The notes beneath the pieces were generated by a model. It had not been told where the DNA came from and did no database searches. It saw only the letters and a list, made by a program, of their open reading frames with translations. Made by a program: the position numbers and the translations under genes. Shown here one piece after another: positions 1 through 11,917 of a stretch of DNA of 27,500 bases (position 1 is the stretch's first letter; each line of letters begins with the position of its first letter). This DNA is from Chondrilla cf. caribensis (taxonomy: Eukaryota; Porifera; Demospongiae; Chondrillida; Chondrillidae). The DNA lies in contig OZ026558.1 of the NCBI GenBank assembly GCA_964020155.1, positions 1,322,916-1,350,415 of the forward strand. The letters are read 5' to 3'.

Positions 1-1898
1 GTATGATGTATTCTACCCACCAAATGGACACCTACCGTATGCAGTGGAGGTGACTTATCAAGCAGTGTTACCGAATGGAAGAGAGTATAACATAACAATT
101 TATGATGGTCATTGTACCATTGCTAAGTGGAGGTGGATCTCGTCACCACTTTTTCTGTTTGTTGAACCAGGAATCTGGAATGCTGTAGTTTTAAACACTC
201 TTAACTACTTCAGACCATGGACCACTCCTTCTGTCATCCTCCGTGTACCCTATCCATGTAAAAATACTACTGTGGATGTTCTGGCTAGAATGACTAGTTT
301 GGTGAGTTTGGTTTCAAATACACAGTCTCCATTGAGGATTACATTTTAGGTGGAGTTAGGTACATTAAAGTGCTTTGACTTTAGAGTGAATAATCCTTGA
401 TATTCTAAACCATCTTGGCAAGTTTCAACTATATGGGTTGTTGTCAAATATAATCATGAGTAAGTGACAATACCCCTTTGATCCTAGTTGCCTCAGGCTG
501 ATATAAAAGGCAGCAAACAGGATAATATGAAATAAGGAAATTGGCATGAAATTACATTTGGCAGTTTGGCAGCCAGTCATAGGATGTTGCTACGTTCAAT
601 TTTGTCGCATTATTACTGACACCACGTCAATCACTCCTCAGGTATGGTGTACTAGATAACAAGTATTATATGTATCAAATTAGAACTCTTGTGGATTCCT
701 ATTTTGTCCTTACATAGTCTGGTAGCTTGACCAAACTTCCAGCTATATACACATGATATGCATGTGTTCAGTAATATCAAGAAATTCACAAATTACTTTG
801 AAACATGCTTAAATGTACATAATGAATGTTACAATGTACATTTAATTCATTGCCATTCTACAGATTAATAAATATTCTCTCGGGGAACAGGGCAGTAAAA
901 CACCCTCTGGGAATGTTGTCAGTGACTGCAATGGAAAACAAATTGCTCACATTCCCTCTACAAGCTTTGTGATTCTGTCTCATTCTGGCAATGAGGGTGG
1001 GGTATCTGCACTCATTACAGGAGGACTCTTTGTCATACTCTTGGCTATTGTTGGCTCTTTGATAGTACTGAAGTGGCATTTGGAGGACAGAGTCAAGTTG
1101 AGCTACACATATTCCTACAACCACTATGGATTCTGGTGGGGAGTGACTATCCTTGCTTGTATCACACTCTCATTGATTCTATGCTCAGACCTGTCTCAAC
1201 TGATTGAACTCCATAATAAATATGCATCAATCCCTGGTTACTCCTTTGCTGCAGTTATGGTGGTACTGTGTATTCTACCAGGTGTACTCAGTACCATATA
1301 CTTTGTCTACAAGACTAAACAGCCACCAGCTATTCCCTACATTCTAATGATACCAGTCACTGTACTGTTCTGTTGCTGTAATACAAAACGTGCCAAGTTA
1401 CTAGTGTTTGGGATGGCACTGTGGATTAACCTGGTTGCGCTACCTCTTACAGCTCTTCATGGAGCAGCAATACTACTTACAGTGATAGTGGAACCATTTG
1501 CTGTCATCACAAATACCCTAGTCCTAGTACTCCTCCTCTTCTGTCTCACTAACATATTTGCCTTGTCATTTACAATTTCCGCATATATCTTCACTCGGAA
1601 ACATCAGAGACCACAAGGAGAAGGGACCACCATGCTACGTGCCGTCATACTTATCCTCTTGCTAGTTGTGGTTGGTAGCATCGGTCTATGTATTGGCATT
1701 ATGGGCTATTTGGTCAATGCGGACACCAAACAAGGCAGTTTTGTATCATTGGTCAGTTCTGCCTCTGTTCCACTCGTTCTAGGACTAGTTACATTTGGTC
1801 TCAAGAGGCTGATATCAAAATGGCTTGATAGGGCTCCAAACTCTAATCCTCTGGTTGGGGAAGATCCAGCTAGAGTGAAACTGCTACAATCAGAGTAA
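1..1898 (+). CDS. Gene A: multi-pass membrane protein with secreted-type ectodomain (5' partial, two exons)
   Basis: Exons are 1-301 (entered in frame at base 2, 5' end outside the window) and 864-1898 (TAA). The donor GTGAGT at 302 and acceptor ATTCTACAG ending at 863 give a phase-0 junction. The visible ectodomain begins at YDVFYPPNGHLPYAVEV and has N-glycosylation sequons NIT and NTT. Exon 2 encodes 344 residues: a hydrophilic stalk (from INKYSLGEQG), then hydrophobic spans beginning LFVILLAIVGSLIVL, FWWGVTILACITL, FAAVMVVLCILPGV, VFGMALWINLVALPL, FAVITNTLVLVLLLF, VILILLLVVVGSIGL and VPLVLGLVTFGL, plus a short hydrophobic ILMIPVTVLFCCC segment. Loops expected inside are basic (KWHLEDR, KTKQ, NTKRAK, TRKHQR, LKRLISKW). 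The tail ends in LLQSE. I do not recognise the family. Gene structure is well supported by the three paralogues downstream; function is unknown. Confidence 0.85.
302..863 (+). other. Intron of gene A
   Basis: Phase-0 intron of 562 bp. It contains a block at about 606-662 (CGCATTATTACTGACACCAC and following, to AGATAACAAGT) that is conserved in the introns of genes C and D. It also gives the uninterrupted form of the site where a Penelope-like element entered the intron of D (GATAACAAGTATTATATGTATC here). I see no other gene in it. Confidence 0.75.
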
Positions 1899-3822
1899 AT
1901 GCTTGTTCCATAACACCAACACTCATTGTACACAATATATGTAATGCACATACTCAGTATTACCTCAATGCATCCATTACTTGACATGCACATTCTGACA
2001 CATACATACACACACATACTGTAATAGTTTTTACCATATTATTATGTACTGTTTTGGTATGTACTATTATAGGAGATGGTAATCAGTGATATATGCCATA
2101 TATATTCGTAGTTTTGGTTAGCTTCATGTTAGTGCTGAAATAATTATTCATTATTTCTATTATTATATACGTAATATTAATATTTTCATTATGTTAATTC
2201 ATTATTATTGCAAACTGAAGCATTATCCTTTCAAACACATGTATGCACACACATACCGTAAAAGTTTTTCCACAATAATATTATTACTGTTACTGGTTAT
2301 GTACTATAGAAGATTGGCACTGGTACATTTTATAGAAGATTGGTGATAAACGTTAGTGCCAAAGTAGTGCTATTCTACAATATTTTCATATAATGATACC
2401 ATCTGATCTCAACCATACCAATCTAATTTCAGAGTTTGCATACTTTTCAGCTGTTTATTGTACAAAGTGAACTCATTTACACCTCTGGACATGGAAACAT
2501 GTGTTTACTGACTGATAAACAGCTTGAAATGCCTGGAAATTCGTCAACAGTCAAATTAGATTTGTAAGGTTACAAATTAGATTAGTATGATCAAAACATG
2601 TCCTACCCTGTTTTACACTGATAAAACTTCACTGTTACCAGATTGATATATCTACGTATAATGAATCCACATTTGTAATAATAAAACTGTGATGTTGTAC
2701 ATGAGCTGATTCTGACACATGACCTTCAATGGCCAATACAACAAAACCAGGATTTTGTGAGCTTCATAGTTGCCAACCCTTGAATATTACCATCAGGGAC
2801 ACTAGCGTATCTACACCTATGTGCTGTGACCAAAATGGCTCAACAAATATACACAGGTTTAGTATTGACTGTGCTTGAAAAATAGCTGTGAAAGTAGACT
2901 AAGTCTAGAACCTTGTTAGATATCATACTGTATCTAGTGTAAAATGAATGTATCCCAGTTTACAATTGCAATTTAGACAACAAAAAGTATATTACGGTAT
3001 TTTAGCATAAAAATGATGAACATAATCAGCCAGTTTATGATGCCATATGGCAAATGGCTGTCAAAATCATGGACAAATCTAAAAGCTGATTTTTGAGGGA
3101 TAATTCCATGCTACGCTCCATAGGAAAGTGATTGAGGGTTCGTACCTCGTTAAATTGATAAATAGATGACGAAGAACCCACATAAATCTTTCCAAGAGTT
3201 TTAAAATTGTCAATCAGAGTACTGAACACTACCAAACGAAAGTCGAACAGGCTATATTATAGTCATTCTACCAGAGAATGACGAATGATGATAAAACAGC
3301 TAGATAGAATCGAAGCACTTGTTTATCAATTATGATGGCACTTCTAAAGACAATTTGAATAAAGACAATAGGATTTTGCACCCTGTGGTTTACTGTTGTT
3401 AAATCTGGGACATTTCACAATCCATATGGGACATGTTACCACTTGAAAAATCTGTGAGTGCCCCAGATGATTTGGGCAGTTGGCTACTATGGAGCTTCCA
3501 AGCAGGTCATGTCCAATATAAGAGACCAATGTATACTTTGAGTACAATATGCATTGTATTTGCATGTACATATCTAGGCATGTAGGCACATATTATGTGT
3601 ATCACACACAGACAGTATGTTCATAAATGTACGTATGCACAATATAGGTGGATGGTACTGTATCGTATGCAAGCAGTCACTGGTGTAGTATGCATGTTAC
3701 ACACATTGTACAATGGGCAGAGTGAAGTCTTGGTACATATCTACCACAATTCAACTTCAAAACTCAACAACATTTGAACTCTTTTGGTTCTTAAACCCCT
3801 TTTACTGGACTGTGTACATATA
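1899..3822. other. Gene A 3' flank and A-B spacer, first part
   Basis: The first 100 or so bases after the stop are conserved after all four genes (ACACTCATTGTACACAATA and similar) and are probably 3' UTR. No AATAAA lies close to the stop; the nearest I noticed is at 2680-2685. The stretch 2840-3590 closely matches 15200-15945 in the C-D spacer, evidence of block duplication. The short open frames here lack homology and do not keep their frame in the duplicate, so I see no gene. Confidence 0.6.
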
Positions 3823-3827
3823 ATAGT

Positions 3828-4402
3828 TGTATCCTGGTGTAACTGACATGAGCTATTTGGATAGGAATTCAGATTGGGATCACTTCATTGCGACTGACGA
3901 GATGGAGGTTTTCTTGCAAGTACTAGAACAAGAAATCCATCCAATGTTGGCCACAACTAAAGAGTCTGCTGTCAATGAATCCAAGAATGAGCCACCATCA
4001 AGTGAAACAGACTTAAACACAAACTTGCCGAGATGTTCATTATGTTCATTCCTAAAAACTACAAAATCAAACATGCACAGATTGGGCAGTAAAGAATTCT
4101 AGAGATTGAGTATACCACCACAATTGTTCTGACGACATCCACATGTGTTGCATGGAAGATCTTCTAGAAAACGGTTTTGCTGAGGAACTAAACAATTTCT
4201 GCCTCATTATGTGGCAGGAACTAGACAACAGAATGGTGAATCCTACTGCGCAGAAACCATCAACATACTGCTTTGTGGCCTACTTAATAGGTATGTTTGC
4301 AAGAAAAGTCCTTTGAGAGATTGCCTCAACTTCATGGATAAGAATAATGAATATTTTAGAGGGTGGAATGCCGTTTGTGACAACGTCAACCATTGTCTTT
4401 GA
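3828..4402 (+). pseudogene. Decayed Crypton / KIAA1958-ZMYM-like (DUF3504-type) fragment
   Basis: Two reading-frame pieces, 3827-4102 and about 4199-4402, are separated by stops and a frame change. The second piece reads PHYVAGTRQQNGESYCAETI, then NILLCGLLNRYV, and later LRDCLNFMDKNNEYFRGWNA and a DNV/HCL end. From memory of the family, this pattern (R.QNG..Y..ETI, LLCGLLRY, NFLDK.D..FRG) is the conserved N-terminal part of DUF3504 proteins, which derive from Crypton tyrosine recombinases and are numerous in sponges and cnidarians. The first piece is acidic and less diagnostic. The fragment sits just upstream of a (CA)n tract. Corresponding spacer copies near 8760 and 9340 lack it, so it looks like an insertion. 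No catalytic recombinase domain is visible. Confidence 0.45.
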
Positions 4403-4418
4403 TACAAGTACGCATATT

Positions 4419-4422
<4 letters not shown>

Positions 4423-4479
<57 letters not shown>
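4423..4479. repeat. (CA)n microsatellite
   Basis: Nearly uninterrupted AC/CA dinucleotide tract, followed by AAACAAACAAG. Related tracts occupy equivalent places in other spacers. Confidence 0.95.
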
Positions 4480-4483
<4 letters not shown>

Positions 4484-5299
4484 AACAAGATGACATTGAA
4501 TCTTCTGCAGTAGATAATCGGTTGAAACAAAAAGGAAAGATAACACTCAGATAAAGCTAAGTACAGAAAATGGCCGCCTGTGAAGGTAACAACAAGTTTC
4601 TTTCTTCAAAGAGCTAGAGGTACTTTTAGAAAATTCATAAAAGATAAGCACTTAACAACACATCACCCATCACAAAACAACACAATACACAGACACACAC
4701 AAACAATATGCCATTGAATCTTCTACAGTAGATAATCGGTTGAAACAAAAGGAATTTGTCATGTCCAGATAAAGTGAAAGACAGAAAACAGCAGTCCATT
4801 GCACTATGCACATATGTGTAGACTACTATAATGCTGGGGCACATGTAAGTATGTACATGTGACATGAAACAAGCACTTCAGGTTCAAAAACACGTGGAGC
4901 TCCTGTCCCACTCACTAGTTACAGACGATAATTATCATGCATGAAATAATATGCAATAATCATTTATTTACCACTATACCTTTATATGAAATAGGATATC
5001 ACCCAATACTAGACTGAGTGTCACATATTTTGGACTGAACCGCCACATTTCAAATAGGCAAGTACAGTGCAACTTGCCAAGTAAGTACCTCGAAGGACAC
5101 AGTAAATTAAATCTGTACTTATCAGAGGTACTTACTATCAGTACTGGTTGACATAGCGTACATGAGCTGGAAACTGAGTGAAGTGTACTCATTAACCAGG
5201 AGTGTGTACTAACCCAAATGCACTGCATTACATCACACTCTTCGTGTCCTTGTGATTCAGTGAATAGTAGATAATACTGCCCTTTGGACTACAGCAACT
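4480..5299. other. A-B spacer, second part
   Basis: No gene seen. The stretch 4490-4760 contains two copies of a GAATCTTCTRCAGTAGATAA segment (about 4498 and 4717) that also follows (CA)n tracts near 8836 and 16125. From about 4627 onward it aligns with 16250-16900 upstream of gene D. Confidence 0.6.
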
Positions 5300-5618
5300 A
5301 TTGGCTCAAGCTGGTACATACCATATAGGGAACAATACAGTATACATCGTTTTCAAAATGATATGATCAAATTGGTGACACCATGAAAAATACCCAAACA
5401 TGGGGCTACCTCAAACGTATTCTTCCGGTGGCTGACAAATGCAACCCTACAAACTGAAATGATAACCAATAGTATCTCTTTCTATTCTTTATCAGTTCAT
5501 CCAAACAATGAATATTGCAAGCACGACTATATCCTTTATTAAAGGAACAGGTTGGTGACCTCCAGTCACTCTCAAAAAGGACTGTGAGCTGCAATCCATC
5601 TGCGAGAGAGCTCTCAGA
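5300..5618 (+). promoter_or_regulatory. Conserved upstream block of gene B (putative promoter and 5' UTR)
   Basis: This block is strongly similar to 16890-17191 upstream of gene D, including CTTTCTATTCTTTATCAGTT, a TATATCCT stretch near 5528, and a segment just before the ATG (GGACTGTGAGCTGCAATCCA). The last 40 bp are also recognisable upstream of gene C. Conservation and position suggest promoter and leader. No core promoter element can be named with confidence. Confidence 0.35.
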
Positions 5619-7271
5619 ATGCACTCCATCTCAATGTGTGGAGTAGTGGCTGTGCTTTTGGTGATACTGTATGAAGCTGAACCAAACACAACTGTGAACA
5701 ACTGTGTTTCTTACTATGAGGAGTTTGAGGAAAAGACCTTCAGCAATAAAGGGAACAGATACAAGCTGTATGATGTATTCTACCCATCAAACGGACACCT
5801 ACCGTATGCAGTGGAGGTGACTTATCAAGCAGTGCTACCAAATGGAACAGAGTATAAAATAACAATTTATGATGGTTATTGTACCATTGCTAACTGGAGG
5901 TGGATCTCTTCACCGTTTTTTCTGTTTTTTGATCCAAGAGTCTGTAGTGCTATAGTTTTAGGCACCCTTAACTACTTCAGACCATGGACCACTCCTTCTG
6001 TCATCCTCCATGTACCCTCTCCATGTAAAAACACTACTGTAGACTTTTTGGCTCGAATGACTAGTTTGGTGAGTTTGGTTTCAAATACACACACACTGTA
6101 TGTGTTAGACTATTCCAAGGACAATCAGTCCAAAACATTAGGAAATATGACTTGAGAGTTTGTATAAAATTCATCCATTTTCTTCCTAACATTTATATAT
6201 GTATGTACACATGTATTTGTGGTTCTACAGGTTCATGACTATGCTCTTGGGAAACAGGGCAGTGATACACCTTCTGGTAATGTTGTCAGTGCATGCACAG
6301 GTGGGAAAGAACTCACTCATATCCCAAACCTACCCTGGAAAACTTTCAACAATTCCTACATAATTATGCTTGTGATAATCTTCATTGGAGGGTTATGTAC
6401 AATGATCCTGACTATTCTATGGTCTGTGGTAGTACTGAAGAGAAACTTGGAGGACAGAGTCAAGTTGAGCTACACATATTCCTACAACCACTATGGATTC
6501 TGGTGGGGAGTGTCTATCCTTGTGTTTATCACACTCCCGTTGATGTTGTACTTAGACGTGTCTCTGCTGATTGAAGGTTATAACATACACATTTTTCCCA
6601 TTACGCATTTGTATGATATTCCAGCAGGAGCAGTATTACTGTGTGTTCTTCAAGGTGTACCCATTACTGTATACTTTGTCTACAAGACTAAACAGCCACC
6701 AGCTATTCCCTACATTCTAATGATACCAGTCACTGTACTGTTCTGTTGCTGTAATACAAAACGTGCCAAGTTACTAGTGTTCGGGATGGCACTGTGGATT
6801 ACCTTGGTTGCTCTACCACTTACAGCTCTTCATGGTGCAGCAATACTAGGTACAGTGATAGTGGAACCATTTGCTGTCATCACAAATACCCTAGTCCTCA
6901 TACTCCTCCTCTTCTGTCTCACTAACATATTTGCCTTATCATTTACAATTTCCGCCTATATCTTCACTCACAAACATCAGAGACCGCAAGGAGAAGGAAC
7001 CACCATGCTACGTGCCGTCATACTTATACTCTTGCTAGTCAGTGTTGGCTGCATTGGCATATATATCAGCGTTATGGGGTATTTGGTCAATGCGGACACC
7101 AAACAAGGAAGTTTTGTAGCATTGGCCACTTCTGCCTCTGTTCCACTCGTTCTAGGACTAGTTACATTTGGTCTCAAGAGGTTGATATCAAAATGGTTGG
7201 ATAAGGCTCCAAACTCTAATCCTGTGATTGGGGAAGATTCAGCTAGAGTGGAACTGCTAGAATCAGAGTAA
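5619..7271 (+). CDS. Gene B: multi-pass membrane protein with signal peptide and ectodomain
   Basis: Exons 5619-6068 and 6231-7271 (TAA) encode 496 residues. The ATG at 5619 precedes a signal peptide (hydrophobic VVAVLLVILY) and matches the starts of C and D. The ectodomain has sequons NTT, NGT and NTT, and cysteines in NNC, DGYC, RVC (unique to B) and SPC. The phase-0 junction uses donor GTGAGT and acceptor TTCTACAG. Exon 2 begins VHDYALGKQGSDTPSGN and is the most divergent copy: its stalk (LPWKTFNNSY) and first span (IIMLVIIFIGGLCTMILTIL) differ from A, C and D, and its first extracellular loop is longer (LIEGYNIHIFPITHLYDIP). From YFVYKTKQPPAIPYILMIP onward it is nearly identical to the others. 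The tail ends LLESE. The intron is only 162 bp. The family is unrecognised; the gene appears intact. Confidence 0.87.
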
Positions 7272-8384
7272 ATGCTTGTTCCATAACACCAACACTCATC
7301 GTACACAATACATGTAATGCACATGCTCAGTATTACCTCAATGCATCCATTACTTGACACACACTTTCTGACACATGCATACACACATAATGATTTTGTT
7401 CACAATAATAATTATTATTATGATGTACCATAGGAGATTGGTGTATATCAGTGATAAATGCCACGTATATTACATTGCTTTGGTTAACTTTATGCTAATA
7501 TTTTGGTACTCTTACAGTACATATTTTATATTTTTCACCATATTAATTCATTATCATTACAAATTGAAGCTCTATCCTTTCAAACACATGCATGCACACG
7601 CATACTGTATCATTTTTCCACAATAATATTATTATGTACTGATACTCATGATGTACTAAATTAAATAGCTAGAAGATTGGAGCATAAATTGGTGATAAAT
7701 GTTGGTGCTGAAGCAATGCTATTTCATATATTATGTATCGGCAAAATTATCATCTGATCAGAGTTTGAATACTTTTCAGCTGTTTATTGTACAAAGTGAA
7801 CTCATTTACACCTCTGAACATGGTGCTTACTGATTGATAAACAGATTCGAAATGCCCCGAAATTTGTCAACAGTCAAAATAGGCTTGTAAGGCTTTAATC
7901 AAAACATGTCCTACCCCGTTTTACACTGATAGGACTTTATTGTTACCAGATTGATATATATCTACATATAATGACTCCATGTTCGTAATGATAAAACTGT
8001 TATACATGAGCTGATTCTGACGGTCATGTACAATATGAGAGCTCTACGTAAATGTATACTTTGACTGAAGTATGTATTGTATTCACATGCATCCACATCC
8101 AGACATGCAGGCACATAAGTATATCACACACGTACAGTAAGTACGTAAATAAATGTACATACATATGTACAAAAGGTAGATGTTACTGTATCGTATGCAA
8201 GAAGTCACTGGTGTAATACGGTATATGACGTACTAAAGTAGACGTTCTATACCCATACCAATGCCCATAGGTGCATCCGTTAACTAAATGTCCAACCAAT
8301 GTACCAATGTACCAATGTACCAATGTACTTGCAACCATACATGCTTTTCTCAAATGTATGTACAGTCCATACATTCACATTGAA
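7272..8384. other. Gene B 3' flank and B-C spacer, first part
   Basis: Starts with the 3' flank conserved in all four copies. About 7680-8240 aligns loosely with parts of the A-B and C-D spacers. No credible coding sequence. It contains a short tandem repeat at 8296-8327. Confidence 0.6.
8296..8327. repeat. Four tandem copies of an 8-bp unit (CCAATGTA)
   Basis: Four exact consecutive copies of CCAATGTA are visible. No function is suggested. Confidence 0.9.
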
Positions 8385-8773
8385 GTTGGGATTGATGTGC
8401 TTTAAACCTTGAAACTTCCAGTGAAAGTCAAATAACAGCTGTAAATTCAAATGCTCAGAAGACAGCTGTTTCGAACGTCGAATTTGAAATTACATACGTA
8501 CGTATAAGACCTCAACTTTGAATTATGTATACAAACTTCGCCCTTTTCTATAGCCATATGTTTTACAAAATGCCCTTATCTGTATCCATACATTTTTACA
8601 AAACATCCATGACCATATCCGCATTCGATTCGCACATAGATCAGTAGTACAGGTGCAGAATGACAAACACAGTACAGGGGGCAGAGTGAATTCATGGTAC
8701 CTATCTACCACAATTAAACTTCAAAACTCAACAAAATTTGAATACTTTTGGTTCTTAAATCCAATCCGCTACA

Positions 8774-8777
<4 letters not shown>

Positions 8778-8817
<40 letters not shown>
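8778..8817. repeat. (CA)n microsatellite
   Basis: Uninterrupted CA tract of about 40 bp at the end of the first 0.55-kb copy. Confidence 0.95.
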
Positions 8818-8819
<2 letters not shown>

Positions 8820-9349
8820 GAACAAGATGCCATTGAGCCTTCTGCAGTAGATAATCAGTTGAAACAAAAAGAAAAAGTCACACTCGGATAAAGTGAAAGA
8901 CAGAAAATGTACCAAATGTACATCACATTGTACACCTGTAGTTGGGATTGACGTGTTTAAAACCTTGAAGAAACCATTCACTTTCATCGTAGTCAAATGA
9001 CAGCTGTGAATACAAATGCTTAGAGGAAGACAGCTGTGTTGAACATCGAATTTGAAAGTACATACGTACGTATAAGACCTGAACTTTGTATTATGTTTAC
9101 AAACTTTGCCCCTTTCTTTAGCCATATGCTTTTACAAAAATGTCCATTTCCATATACGTCGATCTGTACGTAGATCTGTAGTACAGTTGTAGAACGTCTA
9201 CCTATTGAGCCATATACTGTAGGCATGATACACACACTGTACAATGGGCAGAGTGATTTCGCACTACCTATCTGCCACAGTTCAACTTCAAAATTTAACA
9301 CAATTTTAATACTTCTGGTTTTTAAGCCCATTTCTCTGGACGTATACAC

Positions 9350-9354
<5 letters not shown>

Positions 9355-9398
<44 letters not shown>
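9355..9398. repeat. (CA)n microsatellite
   Basis: AC/CA tract of about 44 bp at the end of the second 0.55-kb copy. Confidence 0.95.
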
Positions 9399-9400
<2 letters not shown>

Positions 9401-9983
9401 TATGTATGTTGAATTTCAATGAAATAGAAACAACTTAGGGTTTGGCGAATCACGAAACTAAATACTGTTGACACTTCAATATCAGTATGTAACATAAAAC
9501 ACTGTGTCACGGATTTACTGAAAATACCCCAATTAGGTCATCACCTTTTACTGCATATAGATGGATATGGACACATGTGGTATGATTCGAACTTTCAAAT
9601 GGAATGATTTAGTAAGCCAGACTACAATCAAAATGACAGCAAATTGAATACAGAAATTAGGTGAATGACTCCAAATATGTGATTGGATTTTGGCTGAATC
9701 ATTCCTCCACTAACAATGTAAACATCAATAATGTTAGTGCTCAAGTATATAATGCTATTAGTCTGGCTCGCTAGACCGTCCCAACTATTGTCTCATAAAA
9801 TGAAAACATGTGACTCACTGATTGATCAACAGACTTGTAATGCTTTAATCAGATAGTGTTGTATCCCGTATTACAGTTTGATAAACTTTAATATGTTACT
9901 GTACGTGATTGTCATATCTGTAATGACACCACATTTGTAATTTTGAAAATGTGACGTTGTATGTACATGACATACTGATGTAC

Positions 9984-10086
9984 ACACAGGCACGCACACA
10001 GGCACGCACACATGTATGCATACACGTACGCACACATGCAAGCACACTCACAAGCATGCACGTACGCCCATATGCACACATGCACC
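9984..10086. repeat. Degenerate CA-rich tract (CAGGCACGCACA type)
   Basis: Imperfect CACA/GCAC/CATG-rich sequence in the first 1-kb unit, at the same place as the pure (CA)n tracts of the next two units. It looks like a diverged microsatellite. Confidence 0.7.
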
Positions 10087-10872
10087 CATATCTGGGATTG
10101 ACCATGAACTTGTGTTACAGATGTGTACAGTATATGGGCAATAAAATTGAATATGGTGTTAATAATAATATATTAAAATCAACCCCAATTTGACCAATTC
10201 AATCATGTCCATCTCCTTTAATGTTCATTACATAATTCAGTGGATTCAGTGGATTTTCAGAGTTGAACATTGAGGAATAGTTCTGTTCTCAGATAGAGTT
10301 AACGTTATGGTTATTCAGTATATAGGTGTAGATAAATCATGATAGTAAGATGTATACAGGATGACTATAGCTTGTAATAGCTGTGAAAGACAGCGAATGT
10401 CAGAGAGTGTTAAATTTAATAGAAACACCTCACTGTTTGGTGAATGAATGAAACTAAATTCAGACTGTTGATACTTCAATATCAGTATGTAACATAAAAC
10501 ACTTTGTGTCATGGACTCACCGAAAATTGTTCAATTTAGGTCATCACGTTTTACTGCATATAAATGAATGTGGACACATGTGGTATTCGAGCTTTCAAAA
10601 GGAATGACATATTATGCCAGACTACAATCAATAAATAAGACAGCAATACGGATATACGCACGTAACATGGAACACAACAATACAGACAATTTTCCCATAA
10701 TATGAAAACATATGTTCACTGATATATCAAGAGACTTGTAAGGCTTTAATCAGATTGTGTTGTATCCCATATTACACTGATACAACTCTGATGTCATGCA
10801 ATAGTCAAATCTATGATAACTCCACAGTCCTAATTTAGAAAATGTGACGTTGAATGTACATGACGTACTAAT

Positions 10873-11011
<139 letters not shown>

Positions 11012-11120
11012 GGATTAACCATGAACTTGTGATGGGCACTGAAGTTCAATGTGAAATGAATAATATTACATAATAAAATCAACCCCAAATGTGACGCTGC
11101 ATATACATGATGTACTGATG

Positions 11121-11136
11121 TACACACACACACACA

Positions 11137-11205
<69 letters not shown>

Positions 11206-11210
11206 ACACA
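11121..11210. repeat. Long (CA)n microsatellite
   Basis: About 90 bp of CA repeats with ATACAC interruptions, in the third 1-kb unit. Confidence 0.95.
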
Positions 11211-11917
11211 TGTAAAGAACATGGACACTACAATTGAATATGAAATTGATAATAATACTTACAAAAAATTCAGCCCCAATTGGACTAATTCGACAATGTC
11301 AGTCTCCTCCATGTTCATTACATAATTCAGGGTGGTTCTTCAGAGTTGAACACTGAGGAATAGTTCTATTCTCATATAGAGTTCTGGTTATTCAGTATAT
11401 AGGTGTAGATAAATTATGATAGTAAGATGTATACAGGCTGACCACAGTTTGTAATAGCAGTGAACAACAGTGGATTTCAGAAAGTGTTAAATTTCAATGA
11501 AATAGTCTGAAACGAACCTTAGTTTGGTTTCATGAAACTGAATACAGACGTTTGGTACTTCAATATCAGTATGTAACATAAAACACTGAAAATATCCCAA
11601 TTAGGTCATCACCTTTTACTGCATATAGATAGATATGGACACATGTGGTATGATTTGAGCTTTCAAATGGAATGACTTAGTATGCCAGACTACAATCAAA
11701 ATGACAGTAATACAGACATTAGGTGAATGACTCCAAATATGTAATTGGATTTTGGCCAAGTCATTCCTACACTAAAGTTAACAAACTTTGAAATGCATGA
11801 AACATCAGTCTAGTTCACTTTATCCCAATTTCAATGTGGAGAAAATAAACAGGACAATGACCCTTTAAAAGCAAAGGTGTGTGAGCTACGAGCCACTTGT
11901 GAGAAAGAGCTGTCAAA

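Larger units (their letters stand above)
8385..9398. repeat. Tandem duplication of about 0.55 kb, each copy ending in (CA)n
   Basis: Copy 1 runs from about 8385 (AAGTTGGGATTGATGTG) to the (CA)n tract at 8778-8817. Copy 2 runs from about 8938 (TAGTTGGGATTGACGTG) to the (CA)n tract at 9355-9398. Shared landmarks include ACATACGTACGTATAAGACC, the TAGCCATATG segment and the CTATCTRCCACA segment. The copies are diverged by many substitutions, so the duplication is not recent. Confidence 0.75.

Noticed and set aside
302..349. Reading exon 1 of the membrane genes as complete short proteins ending in the intron
   Set aside because: A strong GTGAGT donor at the same codon in all four copies and a matching phase-0 acceptor before exon 2 favour splicing; the short form is kept only as a possible alternative product.
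858..1124. Antisense open frame over the start of exon 2 (same at 18972-19235)
   Set aside because: It is the complement of the conserved coding exon and is lost in B and C.
3827..4102. A functional 91-residue gene
   Set aside because: No splice partner or start context is seen, and it lies in a decayed insertion followed by stops and a frame change.
5406..5701. Minus-strand open frames over the gene B upstream block and exon 1 (also 11815-12003 and 17065-17274)
   Set aside because: Their conservation is explained by the sense-strand gene and its leader; no splice or domain support.
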